NCBI GenBank assembly: GCA_013178005.1
Contig: JABLXL010000034.1
Location: 1 to 37,707 of the forward strand
DNA: 37,707 nt
DNA from: Actinomycetota bacterium
GTDB taxonomy: Bacteria; Actinomycetota; Geothermincolia; Geothermincolales; RBG-13-55-18
Direction of reading: 5' to 3'
Positions 15,850 to 24,055 of the stretch are shown here, one piece after another. Below the pieces are notes generated by a model. That model ran no database searches and was not told the origin of the DNA. It was given only the letters and a program-made list of their open reading frames with translations. The number at the start of each line of letters is the position of its first letter. The stretch's first letter is position 1. Made by a program: the position numbers and the translations under genes.

Positions 15850-16061
15850 CCGGGTCACATACCCGGGCGTAGGGTCGTGTCTTTACTTTTTCATTCCGCC
15901 GCATCGATAAGGCAAATGCGCACCGCATACCCGGAACAAAAAAGTCAAGACACGACCCGGGTTCATACCCGCACGTGATGTCTTTACTTTTTCATTCCGC
16001 CGCATCGATAAGGCAAATGCGCACCGCATACCCGGAACAAAAAAGTCAAGACACGACCCGG
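15850..16061 (+). repeat. 101-bp tandem repeat with long internal inverted repeat
   Basis: 15880-15960 and 15981-16061 are identical over 81 nt, with period 101. The sequence before each copy (CCGGGT..CATACCCG) is also related. Each unit carries near-complementary ends (GTCTTTACTTTTTCATTCCG versus CGGAACAAAAAAGTCAAGAC, reading inward) and could fold as a long hairpin. It looks like a small MITE/REP-type element or a repeated terminator. No open frame of interest and no transposase is nearby. Confidence 0.9.
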
Positions 16062-16174
16062 ATTCCATACCAAAACCCCCGTTCCCCGTTTACGCTGCGA
16101 CCAGGCTGGGTAGATATCTATATCGTCAATGAGTAGTCTTTACCCGTTGCCGGGGCGAGGGAAAGGAGAAAGGC

Positions 16175-16459
16175 ATGGCCATTTACATCCTCATAAGCCG
16201 TCTCACCGACGAGGGGTGCGCCACGTTGACCAAGAACCCCGACCGCATCAAGGAGGTCAACAAGGACGTCGAGGCCATGGGGGGCAAGGTGCTCTCGCAG
16301 TACGTCATCCTGGGGCAGTACGATTTCATCAACATCGTGGAGGCCCCCAACAACGAGACCATCGGGAAGATCTCGGTGCAGCTGGCCTCGCGGGGCACGG
16401 TGCGCATCATGACCCTGCCGGCCATCGACGTGGACACCTTCATCGAGAGCCTCAAGTGA
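16175..16459 (+). CDS. GYD-domain protein, copy 2
   Basis: A 94-residue paralogue of the gene at 15541-15825, same length and order of motifs: 'IYILISRLTDEGCATLTKNPDRIKE', 'GGKVLSQYVILGQYDFINIVEAP', 'TLPAIDVDTFIESLK'. The GQYD turn is closer to the family consensus than in copy 1. The AAAGGAGAAAGGC ribosome site precedes the ATG. Its last 8 bases overlap the convergent membrane-protein gene. Function is unknown. Confidence 0.92.
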   Translation: MAIYILISRLTDEGCATLTKNPDRIKEVNKDVEAMGGKVLSQYVILGQYDFINIVEAPNNETIGKISVQLASRGTVRIMTLPAIDVDTFIESLK

Positions 16460-16940
16460 CCCGGGCGAACCGGTTGAAGGGGCACATGGCGAGGGGACAT
16501 CGCCGGCACCCCAGGCCGTTCAGGGTCCCCAGGAAGAGAGCCCAGGCCGCGAGGTAAGCGAGGAAGAAGCGCTTGGAGATCCGGTAGGCTTCCGGAGCGG
16601 CCAGGGCGAACAATATGGGCGCCAGGGCTACGTCCCAGTAGAACCCCCTGGTCGAAAGCGGCTCGTCGCTGCGGGGCCACATGAGAGGAGTCAGCTTGCC
16701 GAAGAGGGTGGAGCAGTACTCCCCGTAGTAGGGGCAGCGGGCGCAGATATGGCGCCGCGACACCGTGGTCAGGGCGAGCCATGATCCCCCCCACAGGGGG
16801 AGCTTGCGGCGGCCACCGCGCCATAGCGACGCCGTTCCCAGCGCCACGGCGGGCAGCGCCGACGCCGTGGTGACGAAGGACACCCAGGGCGGCCAGGGGT
16901 TCTCCGGAATGCCTTCCCGCATCTCATCCACTTTCTTCAT
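16452..16940 (-). CDS. Four-helix membrane protein with two Cys clusters
   Basis: A 162-residue protein with about four hydrophobic segments: residues 20-38, 50-62, 103-117 and 125-142. Two Cys clusters are visible: 'ICARCPYYGEYCSTL' near 65-78 and 'GCRRCPLAMCPFN' near the C-terminus. Six Cys in CxxC-like settings could bind a metal or cluster at the membrane face, or form disulfides. It converges on GYD copy 2 with an 8-bp overlap. The start ATG 16940 is preceded by AAAGGGG with almost no spacing; ATG 16922 is an alternative. No family name can be given with confidence. Confidence 0.75.
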   Translation of the reverse strand: MKKVDEMREGIPENPWPPWVSFVTTASALPAVALGTASLWRGGRRKLPLWGGSWLALTTVSRRHICARCPYYGEYCSTLFGKLTPLMWPRSDEPLSTRGFYWDVALAPILFALAAPEAYRISKRFFLAYLAAWALFLGTLNGLGCRRCPLAMCPFNRFARVT

Positions 16941-17238
16941 CCCCTTTCACGTGGCCCAGGCGAAACTGCCGCGACTCGGCCTTAACGCCGCGAGGCGCTT
17001 TCGGGTCGTCTCATAATGACCGGGCGTTTTAAAACCAAAGCCCCTTCCCGCCTACCGCCGCCAAGCCCGCAGTCATCGAGGGTCAGGTACCGTGGAGCCG
17101 GCGCGGCCTTTCCCCCACAAGGCGAAGACGGATAGCGGAGTGGTCCCGATGTCTTCCTCTTTTCCTCTTTCGCCAAAACGCCGCACCAACGTCTGCAGGG
17201 CTGTTGTGGACCTTACGTCACTCTCCGAAACCACACGC
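16941..17238. other. Intergenic, nothing recognised
   Basis: A 298-nt stretch between the Cys-motif membrane protein and the glycosyltransferase. Chance frames exist on both strands, but none has a good ribosome site. Confidence 0.5.
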
Positions 17239-17925
17239 TCAATCGGTGAACCGGTATTTGATCAGCGCCCAAAGGGCCGGTATGCCGTCGCGCCAGCTTA
17301 TCTTCTTGCCCTCCTCCATCTCGCGCCCAGTGTAGGAGATGGGGACTTCATAGATACGTATCTTCTTCTTGAGGATCTTGGCGGTGATCTCGGGCTCGAT
17401 ATCGAAATGGTCGGACTTGAGCTCGATTCCCTCCAGGGCTTCGCGGGTGAAGAGCTTGTAGCAGGTCTCCATATCCGAGAGGGTGGTGTTGTAGAGGATG
17501 TTGGTGACCAGGGCCAGGAAGCGGTTGCCCACGAAATGCCAGAAGAGCATGTTCTTGCGGGGCCCGGTGAAACGCGACCCGTAGACCACCTGCGCTTTTC
17601 CCTTGAGCACCGGCTCCAGCAGCTTGGGGTAATCCTCGGGGTCGTATTCGAGGTCCGCGTCCTGGATGAGGATCAGGTCCCCGGTGGCGGCGGCGAACCC
17701 GGTGCGCACCGCCGCTCCCTTGCCGCGGTTTTCGGGATGGTATATGACCCGCGTCATGGAGTTCTCCTCCATGGCGAGGATGTCCCGGGTGCCGTCGGTG
17801 GAGCCGTCGTCCACGATGACCACCTCGCGCTCCAGGTCCCCCAGGTCTACCTGCCTGACGCGGCGCAGGATCTCCTTGATGGTGTTGCGCTCGTTGAAAA
17901 CCGGCATGACGATGGAAAGCTTCAT
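17239..17925 (-). CDS. Family 2 glycosyltransferase (dolichol/polyprenol-phosphate sugar synthase type)
   Basis: A 228-residue GT-A fold enzyme. The N-terminus 'LSIVMPVFNERNTI', 'VVIVDDGSTDGT', 'NRGKGAAVRTGF' and the DxD-like 'LIQDADLEYDP' are standard GT2 nucleotide-sugar and metal sites. 'GNRFLALVTNILYNTTLSDMETCYKLF' is typical of the DPM1-like subgroup. It has no C-terminal membrane helices, so it would work at the inner leaflet on a polyprenyl-phosphate acceptor. It is the last gene of the rml-type operon, 77 nt after rmlB. The sugar donor is unknown; a link to the dTDP-sugar made by the upstream genes is inference. Confidence 0.93.
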   Translation of the reverse strand: MKLSIVMPVFNERNTIKEILRRVRQVDLGDLEREVVIVDDGSTDGTRDILAMEENSMTRVIYHPENRGKGAAVRTGFAAATGDLILIQDADLEYDPEDYPKLLEPVLKGKAQVVYGSRFTGPRKNMLFWHFVGNRFLALVTNILYNTTLSDMETCYKLFTREALEGIELKSDHFDIEPEITAKILKKKIRIYEVPISYTGREMEEGKKISWRDGIPALWALIKYRFTD

Positions 17926-18002
17926 CTCCCAACCACTCCCGTCTCTCGGCTCCTTAAGGTCGTGACCATACCCGCGCCCGTACGCCTCTCCGGGCCGCGG
18001 GC

Positions 18003-19001
18003 TCAGATGTCCCCGTACTTCTCCACGTAGTATCGCCGGAACTCACCGCTCTTGATGGGTTCCCACCACTCGCGGTGCTCCTGGTACCAGCGCACCGTCT
18101 CCCGCAGCCCTTCCATGAAGTCGCGGCGCGGAGCCCAGCCCAGTGCCCTCACCCTGGAGCTGTCCACGGAGTAGCGCAGGTCGTGTCCGGGCCGGTCGGC
18201 AACGTGCTCGATGCGGTCCTCCCCCGCGCCCATGATCTCCAGTATGGCCCGGGTGAGCTCGAGGTTGGTCTTCTCCTGTCCTGCCCCGATATTGTATATC
18301 CCTCCCGCCTCGCCCTTCCTCAACACCAGGTCGATGGCGCGGCAGTTGTCCTCAACGAAAAGCCAGTCACGCACGTTCCTTCCCTCCCCGTAGAGGGGCA
18401 CTTTTCTCCCCTCCAGAATATTGGTCACGAAGAGCGGGATGACCTTCTCCGGGTACTGGTAGGGGCCGTAGTTGTTGGAACTGCGCACGATGACCGCATC
18501 GATGCCGTAGGTGCGCACGTAGGAGCGCACCAGCAAGTCGGCACCCGCCTTGGAGGCCGCGTACGGGCTGTTGGGGCGCAGGGGGCTGTCCTCGTCAAAG
18601 GAACCCTCCTCTATACTCCCGTAGACCTCGTCGGTGCTCACGTGGAGTATGCGCGTTCCTCTTTCCCTCGCCTTTTCCAGCAGGCGAAAGGTCCCCAGCA
18701 CGTCGGTGCGCACGAAATCCTCGGGCGAGATTATGGAGCGGTCCACGTGCGTCTCGGCGGCGAAGTTCACCACCGCGTCGGGACCGCGCGAGAAGGCCTC
18801 CTCCACGTCGGAGGGCTCGCAGATATCGCCCTTGAGGAAAAAGTACCGCGGGTCCCCCTCTATGTCGCTCAGGTTCATGGGATTCCCGGCATAGGTGAGC
18901 TTGTCCAGGTTGATCACCTCGTCCTCGGGATGTTCGCGAAGGACCAGCCGGATGAAGTTGCTGCCGATGAAACCGCAACCGCCGGTGACGAGCAGGCGCA
19001 T
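18003..19001 (-). CDS. rmlB: dTDP-glucose 4,6-dehydratase
   Basis: A 332-residue extended short-chain dehydrogenase. It has an N-terminal 'GGCGFIGSNFIR' NAD-binding loop, 'NLDKLTYAGN', 'FAAETHVDRSI', the catalytic 'STDEVYG' with the Asp-Glu pair used for dehydration, 'YAASKAGAD' (YxxxK), and 'SSNNYGPYQYPEKVIPLF'. It converts dTDP-glucose to dTDP-4-keto-6-deoxyglucose in the cytoplasm. Length and motifs match RfbB/RmlB closely. It lies between the rmlC-like and GT2 genes. Confidence 0.96.
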   Translation of the reverse strand: MRLLVTGGCGFIGSNFIRLVLREHPEDEVINLDKLTYAGNPMNLSDIEGDPRYFFLKGDICEPSDVEEAFSRGPDAVVNFAAETHVDRSIISPEDFVRTDVLGTFRLLEKARERGTRILHVSTDEVYGSIEEGSFDEDSPLRPNSPYAASKAGADLLVRSYVRTYGIDAVIVRSSNNYGPYQYPEKVIPLFVTNILEGRKVPLYGEGRNVRDWLFVEDNCRAIDLVLRKGEAGGIYNIGAGQEKTNLELTRAILEIMGAGEDRIEHVADRPGHDLRYSVDSSRVRALGWAPRRDFMEGLRETVRWYQEHREWWEPIKSGEFRRYYVEKYGDI

Positions 19002-19065
19002 GTCCCCTTATCACTCCCCTTATGTATCCGTCGATCCGTCGGCGGCGCGCCCTCGCGTGGCCCAC

Positions 19066-19503
19066 CTACTGCATGACTATCTCCCAGTCGTAGGGCACCT
19101 GCGCCTCCTCCTGGGTCAGGTCGCGTGTCCGTCCTCCCCCGCCCTCCGTTGCCAGGCACACCAGGGCTTCACGGGACCCCACCGCCTTCCAGCCCCTAAG
19201 GACCCCGGGGGGCACCAAAACCTCACGAGGGCGGTATTCGCCCAGGAACAGTTCCATGACCTCATCCCTGGTAGACGATCCCTCGCGCCGGTCGCAAAGC
19301 ACCAGCTTTATCATCCCCTCCAGGCAAAAGATCCTCTCCGCCGCGCCCTCGCGCAGCTTCCAGGCCTCCACCATCCCGGGGAAAACGCGGCGCGCGACAA
19401 GGGAGCCAAGCTCCCCGGGGGGACCTTCCCCCCATATCCTTATGCTTGTCCCCGCCGCGTCAAGGGCCGCAGGCAGTTCCCTTACCTCGACTCCCGCGAT
19501 CAC
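19066..19503 (-). CDS. RmlC-like cupin with catalytic His replaced
   Basis: A 145-residue single-cupin protein of the dTDP-4-dehydrorhamnose 3,5-epimerase superfamily: 'RRVFPGMVEAWKLRE', 'GMIKLVLCDRREGS', 'LVPPGVLRGWKAVGS' and C-terminal 'VPYDWEIV'. In active family members the second strand reads W/L-H-x-H/Q; here it is W-K-L-R, so the catalytic base His is missing. It may be a sugar-binding pseudoenzyme or act differently. The start is GTG 19503, with GGGGAGG 5 nt upstream; ATG codons further upstream lack a site. It lies between rmlA and rmlB in the operon. No rmlD is present, so dTDP-rhamnose is not made by this cluster alone. Confidence 0.85.
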   Translation of the reverse strand: MIAGVEVRELPAALDAAGTSIRIWGEGPPGELGSLVARRVFPGMVEAWKLREGAAERIFCLEGMIKLVLCDRREGSSTRDEVMELFLGEYRPREVLVPPGVLRGWKAVGSREALVCLATEGGGGRTRDLTQEEAQVPYDWEIVMQ

Positions 19504-19582
19504 GGTTCCTCCCCTCGGGCATTTCTCTTGATTTCCCCGCCGTAAAAAGGCCGGGGCCATTAATCCGCCGTCCGTGTTGGCT

Positions 19583-20653
19583 TCAGACCAACCCCACCCT
19601 GGAATTGTCTCCTAAAACGAAACGGAAAGTGCTGGGGCGAGCCATGGAACGGGCTATCTCCACGTTTTTACCGATGAGGCTGTCCTCGATGCGCCCCGGT
19701 ATGTCGGAAATATGGCTGTTCTCGAGCACGATGGAGTGCTCTATCTCGCTCCTCTCCAGGGTCACGCCGTAATATATGGAGGTGAAGGGCCCGATGAAAG
19801 AATCCACCACCTTCGAGCCCCTGCCCACTATGGCCGGGCCTCTCAGGACGCTGCGCACGACCTCCGCTCCCTCCTCGATCACCACCCGGCCGTCGACGCG
19901 CGACTCTTCGTCAACGCTGCCGTCGCAGCGGGACACGACGCCCTCCAGTATCATGCGGTTGGCCTCGAGCAGGTCCTCCAGCCGCCCGGTGTCCTTCCAC
20001 CAGCCGTTGATGATGTGCGCCTCAACCTGCTTTCCCTCGTCGATGAGATGCTGGATGGCATCGGTTATCTCCAGCTCGTCGCGCCAGGAGGGCTTGATGG
20101 CGCGGGACGCCTCGATGATGGAGGGGCGGAACATGTAGGCCCCCACCAGCGCCAGGTCGCTTGGCGGCACCTTGGGCTTCTCCACCAGCCTGACTATCCT
20201 GTTTCCGTCAAGCTCGGCCACCCCGAAGCGCTGTGGCTCCTCCACGCGCGCGAGGAGGATCAGCGCCTCCACGTCCTTGCGGCGGAACTCGTCCACGAAG
20301 GAGGCCACTCCCTCCTTGATGAGGTTGTCCCCCAGGTACATGACGAAAGGCGAGTCGGCGAGGAAGGGCTCCGCGGTAAGCACGGCGTGCGCCAACCCCA
20401 GGGGGGCCTCCTGGCGGATGTAGGTCACCTCAACCCCCCAATCCGACCCGTCGCCCACCGCCGCCCGTATCTCCGCCTCGGTGTCCCCCACGATGATGCC
20501 GATATCGCGTATGCCCGCCTCCCTCAAGGCCTCGAGGCCGTAGAAGAGGATGGGCTTATTGGCCACGGGAACAAGCTGTTTGGCGCTGGTATGGGTGATG
20601 GGACGCAGGCGCGTCCCTTCTCCCCCGGAAAGTATCAACCCTTTGAGTTCCAT
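19583..20653 (-). CDS. rmlA: Glucose-1-phosphate thymidylyltransferase, long form
   Basis: A 356-residue nucleotidyltransferase. The N-terminus 'GLILSGGEGTRLRPIT' is the nucleotide-binding signature. 'PVANKPILFYGLEAL', 'YLGDNLI' (metal Asp) and 'VEKPKVPPSDLALVGAYMF' follow. The C-terminal 110 residues form a left-handed beta-helix with hexapeptide-like repeats (VDGRVVIEEGAEVV..., SIVLENSHIS), as in the long RmlA/GraD type. It makes dTDP-glucose (or a related NDP-sugar) for RmlB. ATG 20653 has no ribosome site, and a TGATAAAAT extended -10 ends only 8 nt before it, so the transcript is probably leaderless. It is the first gene of the rmlA-rmlC-like-rmlB-GT2 operon. Confidence 0.95.
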   Translation of the reverse strand: MELKGLILSGGEGTRLRPITHTSAKQLVPVANKPILFYGLEALREAGIRDIGIIVGDTEAEIRAAVGDGSDWGVEVTYIRQEAPLGLAHAVLTAEPFLADSPFVMYLGDNLIKEGVASFVDEFRRKDVEALILLARVEEPQRFGVAELDGNRIVRLVEKPKVPPSDLALVGAYMFRPSIIEASRAIKPSWRDELEITDAIQHLIDEGKQVEAHIINGWWKDTGRLEDLLEANRMILEGVVSRCDGSVDEESRVDGRVVIEEGAEVVRSVLRGPAIVGRGSKVVDSFIGPFTSIYYGVTLERSEIEHSIVLENSHISDIPGRIEDSLIGKNVEIARSMARPSTFRFVLGDNSRVGLV

Positions 20654-20658
20654 AGATG

Positions 20659-20690
20659 CAAATTTTATCACAAGCGACGTGTATAATGGG
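20659..20690. promoter_or_regulatory. Overlapping divergent promoters of rmlA and the transglutaminase gene
   Basis: The minus-strand extended -10 TGA-TAAAAT (hexamer 20667-20662) serves rmlA. The plus-strand TATAAT (20682-20687) serves the transglutaminase-like gene. The -35 region of each (about 20685-20690 and 20659-20664) coincides with the -10 of the other, so both cannot be occupied at once. Confidence 0.6.
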
Positions 20691-20751
20691 CGTGGCGGGA
20701 ATAATGACTTTGGACTGCGTCGCGTCGAAAACACATCCGGAGGTGCACGCC

Positions 20752-21855
20752 ATGAGCAAGCCGGTGAGGACAATTCTCATCCTCCTTGTCGCCCTGGTTT
20801 TCCTGAGCTCCACCGCGGGGCTGGTGTTGACCCTCACCTCGGGCGGCACCGAGGAAGGGGGGGAGGTGAAGCTCGACGTCAAGCTCCATGCCCGCGAGGA
20901 ACTCGTGACCGCCGCCTATAAAATCTACGGCGACGACAGCCAGAACTTCTGGGCGGCCAAGACCCTGATCAAGAACGTGGGGAAAACGCCGGTGAGGGAT
21001 TTCCGCATTTCCTACAAGATCGAGGGATACTGCGACTGGACGTCCACGGAGGTATATCCAGAGATACTGCCCGGCCAGACGGTGCGCGATTACTGCTGGC
21101 CAAATCTGGACGACGAGAAGATGAAAGCGGTCACCTCCAAGACGCCGGTCGAGCTGACCGTGCGATATGAGTACGAGGGCCTGGACAAGCCCATCGAGGA
21201 CACGGAGAAGCTTTTCCTGCTGGGGAGGAACGACTTCGTGTTCACCGAACTCGCGGAGGAGGACATCCTCACCTTCGCCGACGCCTTCGACAACTACCCC
21301 ATGATCGCCGCCTTCGTCACCCCCAACCAGGAGACGGTTAAGAGCGTGGCTAACGCCATCGGCTCAGGGCTGGAGACCAATACGAACGACGACGACGTCT
21401 ATGCCGCTTTCCTCCGCTGTTTCAACGTCATGCGCGAGCTGGGCGTCAAGTATATCCAGGAGCCTCTGAGCTACTGGTCGGACCGCACGGCGCAATACGT
21501 GCAGTATCCCCATGAGACCCTGGAACGCGCCTCCGGCACCTGTCTGGACCTGGCGATATGCATGGCCGCCCTCATGGAGGCCATCGGCATCCGTTCCTAT
21601 GTGGCCCTCATCCCCGGTCACGCCATACCGGTCATCGAGCTTCCCAACAGCGGGGAGATGTTCGCCATCGAATCCACCTTCGTGGACCGGGATTACGTGC
21701 TCAGCCACTTCCCGGGGGAGACCAGTCCCGAGGTCACCGCCGAGGAATGCGTGGAGTTCGCGGCGGCGGAGATAAGCGGCGCCATTGAGGAAGGCAGCTA
21801 CATCCTCATCGACATAGAAGATGCATGGCAGCGGGGGGTGATGCCGATATGGTAG
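20752..21855 (+). CDS. Transglutaminase-like protein with N-terminal membrane anchor
   Basis: A 367-residue protein. Residues 5-30 form one membrane helix or uncleaved signal (VRTILILLVALVFLSSTAGLVL). A beta-sandwich-like region about 40-155 follows, with the transglutaminase/protease-like domain at about 230-340. The motif 'ASGTCLDLAICMAALMEAIG' carries the putative catalytic Cys, 'LIPGHAIP' the His, and 'AIESTF' the acidic third residue. It is therefore probably an extracytoplasmic Cys peptidase or cross-linking enzyme. GGAGG 9 nt before ATG 20752 fixes the start; upstream in-frame sequence is leader. It overlaps the next gene by 7 nt, so the two form a coupled pair. Confidence 0.88.
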   Translation: MSKPVRTILILLVALVFLSSTAGLVLTLTSGGTEEGGEVKLDVKLHAREELVTAAYKIYGDDSQNFWAAKTLIKNVGKTPVRDFRISYKIEGYCDWTSTEVYPEILPGQTVRDYCWPNLDDEKMKAVTSKTPVELTVRYEYEGLDKPIEDTEKLFLLGRNDFVFTELAEEDILTFADAFDNYPMIAAFVTPNQETVKSVANAIGSGLETNTNDDDVYAAFLRCFNVMRELGVKYIQEPLSYWSDRTAQYVQYPHETLERASGTCLDLAICMAALMEAIGIRSYVALIPGHAIPVIELPNSGEMFAIESTFVDRDYVLSHFPGETSPEVTAEECVEFAAAEISGAIEEGSYILIDIEDAWQRGVMPIW

Positions 21856-22805
21856 AAAGGATGGAGCCGCGTGCCCTCGTGAAGATTGTCCTGGTGGCGG
21901 GCGTGCTTCTGCCGCTGCTCTTCGCCGGGGCCCACGCCGCCGCGCAGGGGCTGGGCGAAGAGGGGGAATTCGTCCTCCAGGAGGAATACCGCGTCGAGAT
22001 TAACGAGCTCGGTGACGCCCATATCACCGACATCATCTCCTACGACGAGGCCTGGTTCGACGAGTACGGCTACATCTTCGAGGAGAACCCTAACCTCCTC
22101 TCGCGCCGATACCGCTCCGACAGCAACGTGGGAGAGGTCGAGGATTTCGACGTGGACATAGACGCCCGCAATGCGAAGGTCACCATTTCCTTCGACACCC
22201 CGGGGCTGGCATACAACCTCCAGGACGGGTGGACCCTCTTCGGCTATACGGGGTATGAGCTTGAAGAAGAGGGCAACGACGAGGTGGTGTTGAAGGCGGC
22301 CTGGACCCTCAACAACGAATGGACCCTCTTCGAGACCATGGGGCTGGAGGAAAGGGTGGTGATCGACCTCCCATCGGGAGCGCAAGATGCCGACTTCGAC
22401 GAGAGTTCCGGCACCCTGACCTATTCCCTGCCCGTCGCTGCGGCCGGGAAGGGGTTCTTGGAGGCCAACAAGACGGCTCTCACCATCGTGTTTTCCCTGC
22501 TCATGGCCCTGTCCCTGGTGGCCCTTCTCTTCCTGTTGACCCGCAAGCCCGCCCCGGCCCAGCCCGTTGCCGCCTACCCGCATCCTGAGCCGCCGGCGGG
22601 ACGGGACACCTTCGTCGCGCCTGCACCCCCCGCGGCTCCGGTGGAATCCGAGGCGGGCGGGACGGAGCAAGCGGCGGGCGTCACCATGCCGCATGAGGGC
22701 ACAGGCGACATCGCCCCTTCACCGCAATATTGCCGCAAATGCGGCCATCCCAGGGGATCGCCCGAGGAGAAGTTCTGCCGCAAGTGCGGCGCACCTCACT
22801 CCTGA
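21849..22805 (+). CDS. Exported protein with C-terminal membrane helix and zinc ribbon
   Basis: A protein of about 318 residues. It has a signal peptide (ALVKIVLVAGVLLPLLFAGA), then an extracytoplasmic domain of about 180 residues rich in acidic residues and beta strands (VLQEEYRVEINELGDAHITDI...). A membrane helix (TALTIVFSLLMALSLVALL) and a Pro/Ala-rich linker follow, then a terminal zinc ribbon with 'YCRKCGHPRG' and 'FCRKCGAP'. The topology puts the zinc ribbon in the cytoplasm. The start at ATG 21849 overlaps the stop of the transglutaminase gene; ATG 21861 is an alternative. The pair may form a membrane complex in which the zinc ribbon senses or recruits on the inside (inference). No named family is recognised for the outer domain. 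Confidence 0.82.
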   Translation: MVERMEPRALVKIVLVAGVLLPLLFAGAHAAAQGLGEEGEFVLQEEYRVEINELGDAHITDIISYDEAWFDEYGYIFEENPNLLSRRYRSDSNVGEVEDFDVDIDARNAKVTISFDTPGLAYNLQDGWTLFGYTGYELEEEGNDEVVLKAAWTLNNEWTLFETMGLEERVVIDLPSGAQDADFDESSGTLTYSLPVAAAGKGFLEANKTALTIVFSLLMALSLVALLFLLTRKPAPAQPVAAYPHPEPPAGRDTFVAPAPPAAPVESEAGGTEQAAGVTMPHEGTGDIAPSPQYCRKCGHPRGSPEEKFCRKCGAPHS

Positions 22806-22927
22806 TATGGCGACCCGTGGTGGGCGGGGTCTCGCGGAGGAGCTGCGGCACGGCGGTCGTTCATTGGAGATCGTTTCTCATGTAAGAGCGGCAACGCAAT
22901 CATCTGCGGGCTACCACGGCACAGAGG

Positions 22928-24049
22928 TCATTCGCCGGAGATTATCTCCTGCATGATGCCAAGGCGCCAGCCCTTGAGCAGGCCGCTTTTCTCCAGCTCG
23001 GCGGCATCAGCGGGCTTGAGCCGCGCGACCGCCTTCAGGACTGCGTTCGGCATGAGGAAGCCTGGGTCCATGTTCAGCTCCGCCGCCTTGCGGTCACGGG
23101 ACGCTTTGAGTTCCCGCAGGATCTTCTCCGCCACGAAGTCGCGCTTCTGGCGCGGGGGGGGCGAGAAGGAGGGCAGCTTTCCGCGCGGAATGCGCATCCC
23201 CCTCTCCACCGCTGCAAGTATATCGGCACCGAAACGGGCGAGCTGCCTTTCGGAGAGAATCCCCGATGCCGCCAGTTGCCCGCGGCTGCGCGGGCATGAC
23301 TGCGCTATTCCCATTAGCCTGTCGTTTCCGATGACCTTGAAGGAGGGCAGATCCCTCTCCCTCGCCCGCTCCTCGCGCCACTGCAGGAGCTCCCGCAACA
23401 CCGCGAGCTGACGTGGAGAGAGGTCCCGCGCGCCCTTAACCCGCGAGACGTCGACCGCCCTCTCCGGCATGGGCTCGAGCGTTTCCAACAGGCGCTCGAA
23501 TTCCTCTCTCGCCCATGCCATCCTCCCAGTCCTTTCCAGTTCGTCCACGAGCCGTTCGCGCAGGGCGGCAAGGTATGCCACATCCATGGCTGCGTATTCG
23601 AGCATCTCGCCGCCGAGGGGGCGCTCGGACCAGTCGGCTTTCTGGAACTTCTTATCCATCTCCAGCCCGAAATACTCCCCCAGCAGGTCGGCCAGGCCCA
23701 CCCTTTCCTTGCCCAGGATGCGGGCGGCGATCATGGTGTCAAAGACCGGTGATGGTTTCACCCCCAGGAAGGTCAGGAGCATGCGCCCGTCGTAATCCAC
23801 GTCGTGGAACACCTTCTCGATGCTCGCGTCCGTCAGCAGGCCGGCCAGGGGCGACAGGTCGACTCTCAGGGGATCGAGAATGAAAATGTCCTTTCCCCCG
23901 CACACCTGCACCAGGGCGATCTTCTCGGCGTAGTGGTGGTAGCTGTCCGATTCCAGGTCCACGGAGATGCTGCGACAGCTCCCGAGGCGCTCGACGGCCT
24001 CTTCCAGCGCGGCCCGGTCTCCCACGTACTCGTAATCCATCATGCGCAT
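22928..24049 (-). CDS. rnd: Ribonuclease D family exonuclease with HRDC domains
   Basis: A 373-residue protein. The N-terminal DEDDy 3'-5' exonuclease has Asp31 and Glu33 in 'VDLESD', 'FHDVDYDGRML' (motif II) and 'YAAMDVAYL' (motif III, with Tyr and Asp). One or two HRDC helical domains follow: 210-290 'SPRQLAVLRELLQWREERARERD' and a weaker second one to the end. RNase D trims the 3' ends of tRNA precursors and other structured RNAs. The frame starts at ATG 24049, but a TATAAT at 24055-24050 sits directly against it. The message could therefore begin at ATG 24043 or 24040 as a leaderless transcript, shortening the protein by 2-3 residues. Confidence 0.93.
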   Translation of the reverse strand: MRMMDYEYVGDRAALEEAVERLGSCRSISVDLESDSYHHYAEKIALVQVCGGKDIFILDPLRVDLSPLAGLLTDASIEKVFHDVDYDGRMLLTFLGVKPSPVFDTMIAARILGKERVGLADLLGEYFGLEMDKKFQKADWSERPLGGEMLEYAAMDVAYLAALRERLVDELERTGRMAWAREEFERLLETLEPMPERAVDVSRVKGARDLSPRQLAVLRELLQWREERARERDLPSFKVIGNDRLMGIAQSCPRSRGQLAASGILSERQLARFGADILAAVERGMRIPRGKLPSFSPPPRQKRDFVAEKILRELKASRDRKAAELNMDPGFLMPNAVLKAVARLKPADAAELEKSGLLKGWRLGIMQEIISGE

Positions 24050-24055
24050 ATTATA

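Noticed and set aside
15850-16061. CRISPR-like direct repeats
   Set aside because: Only two long copies, no regularly spaced unique spacers and no cas genes.
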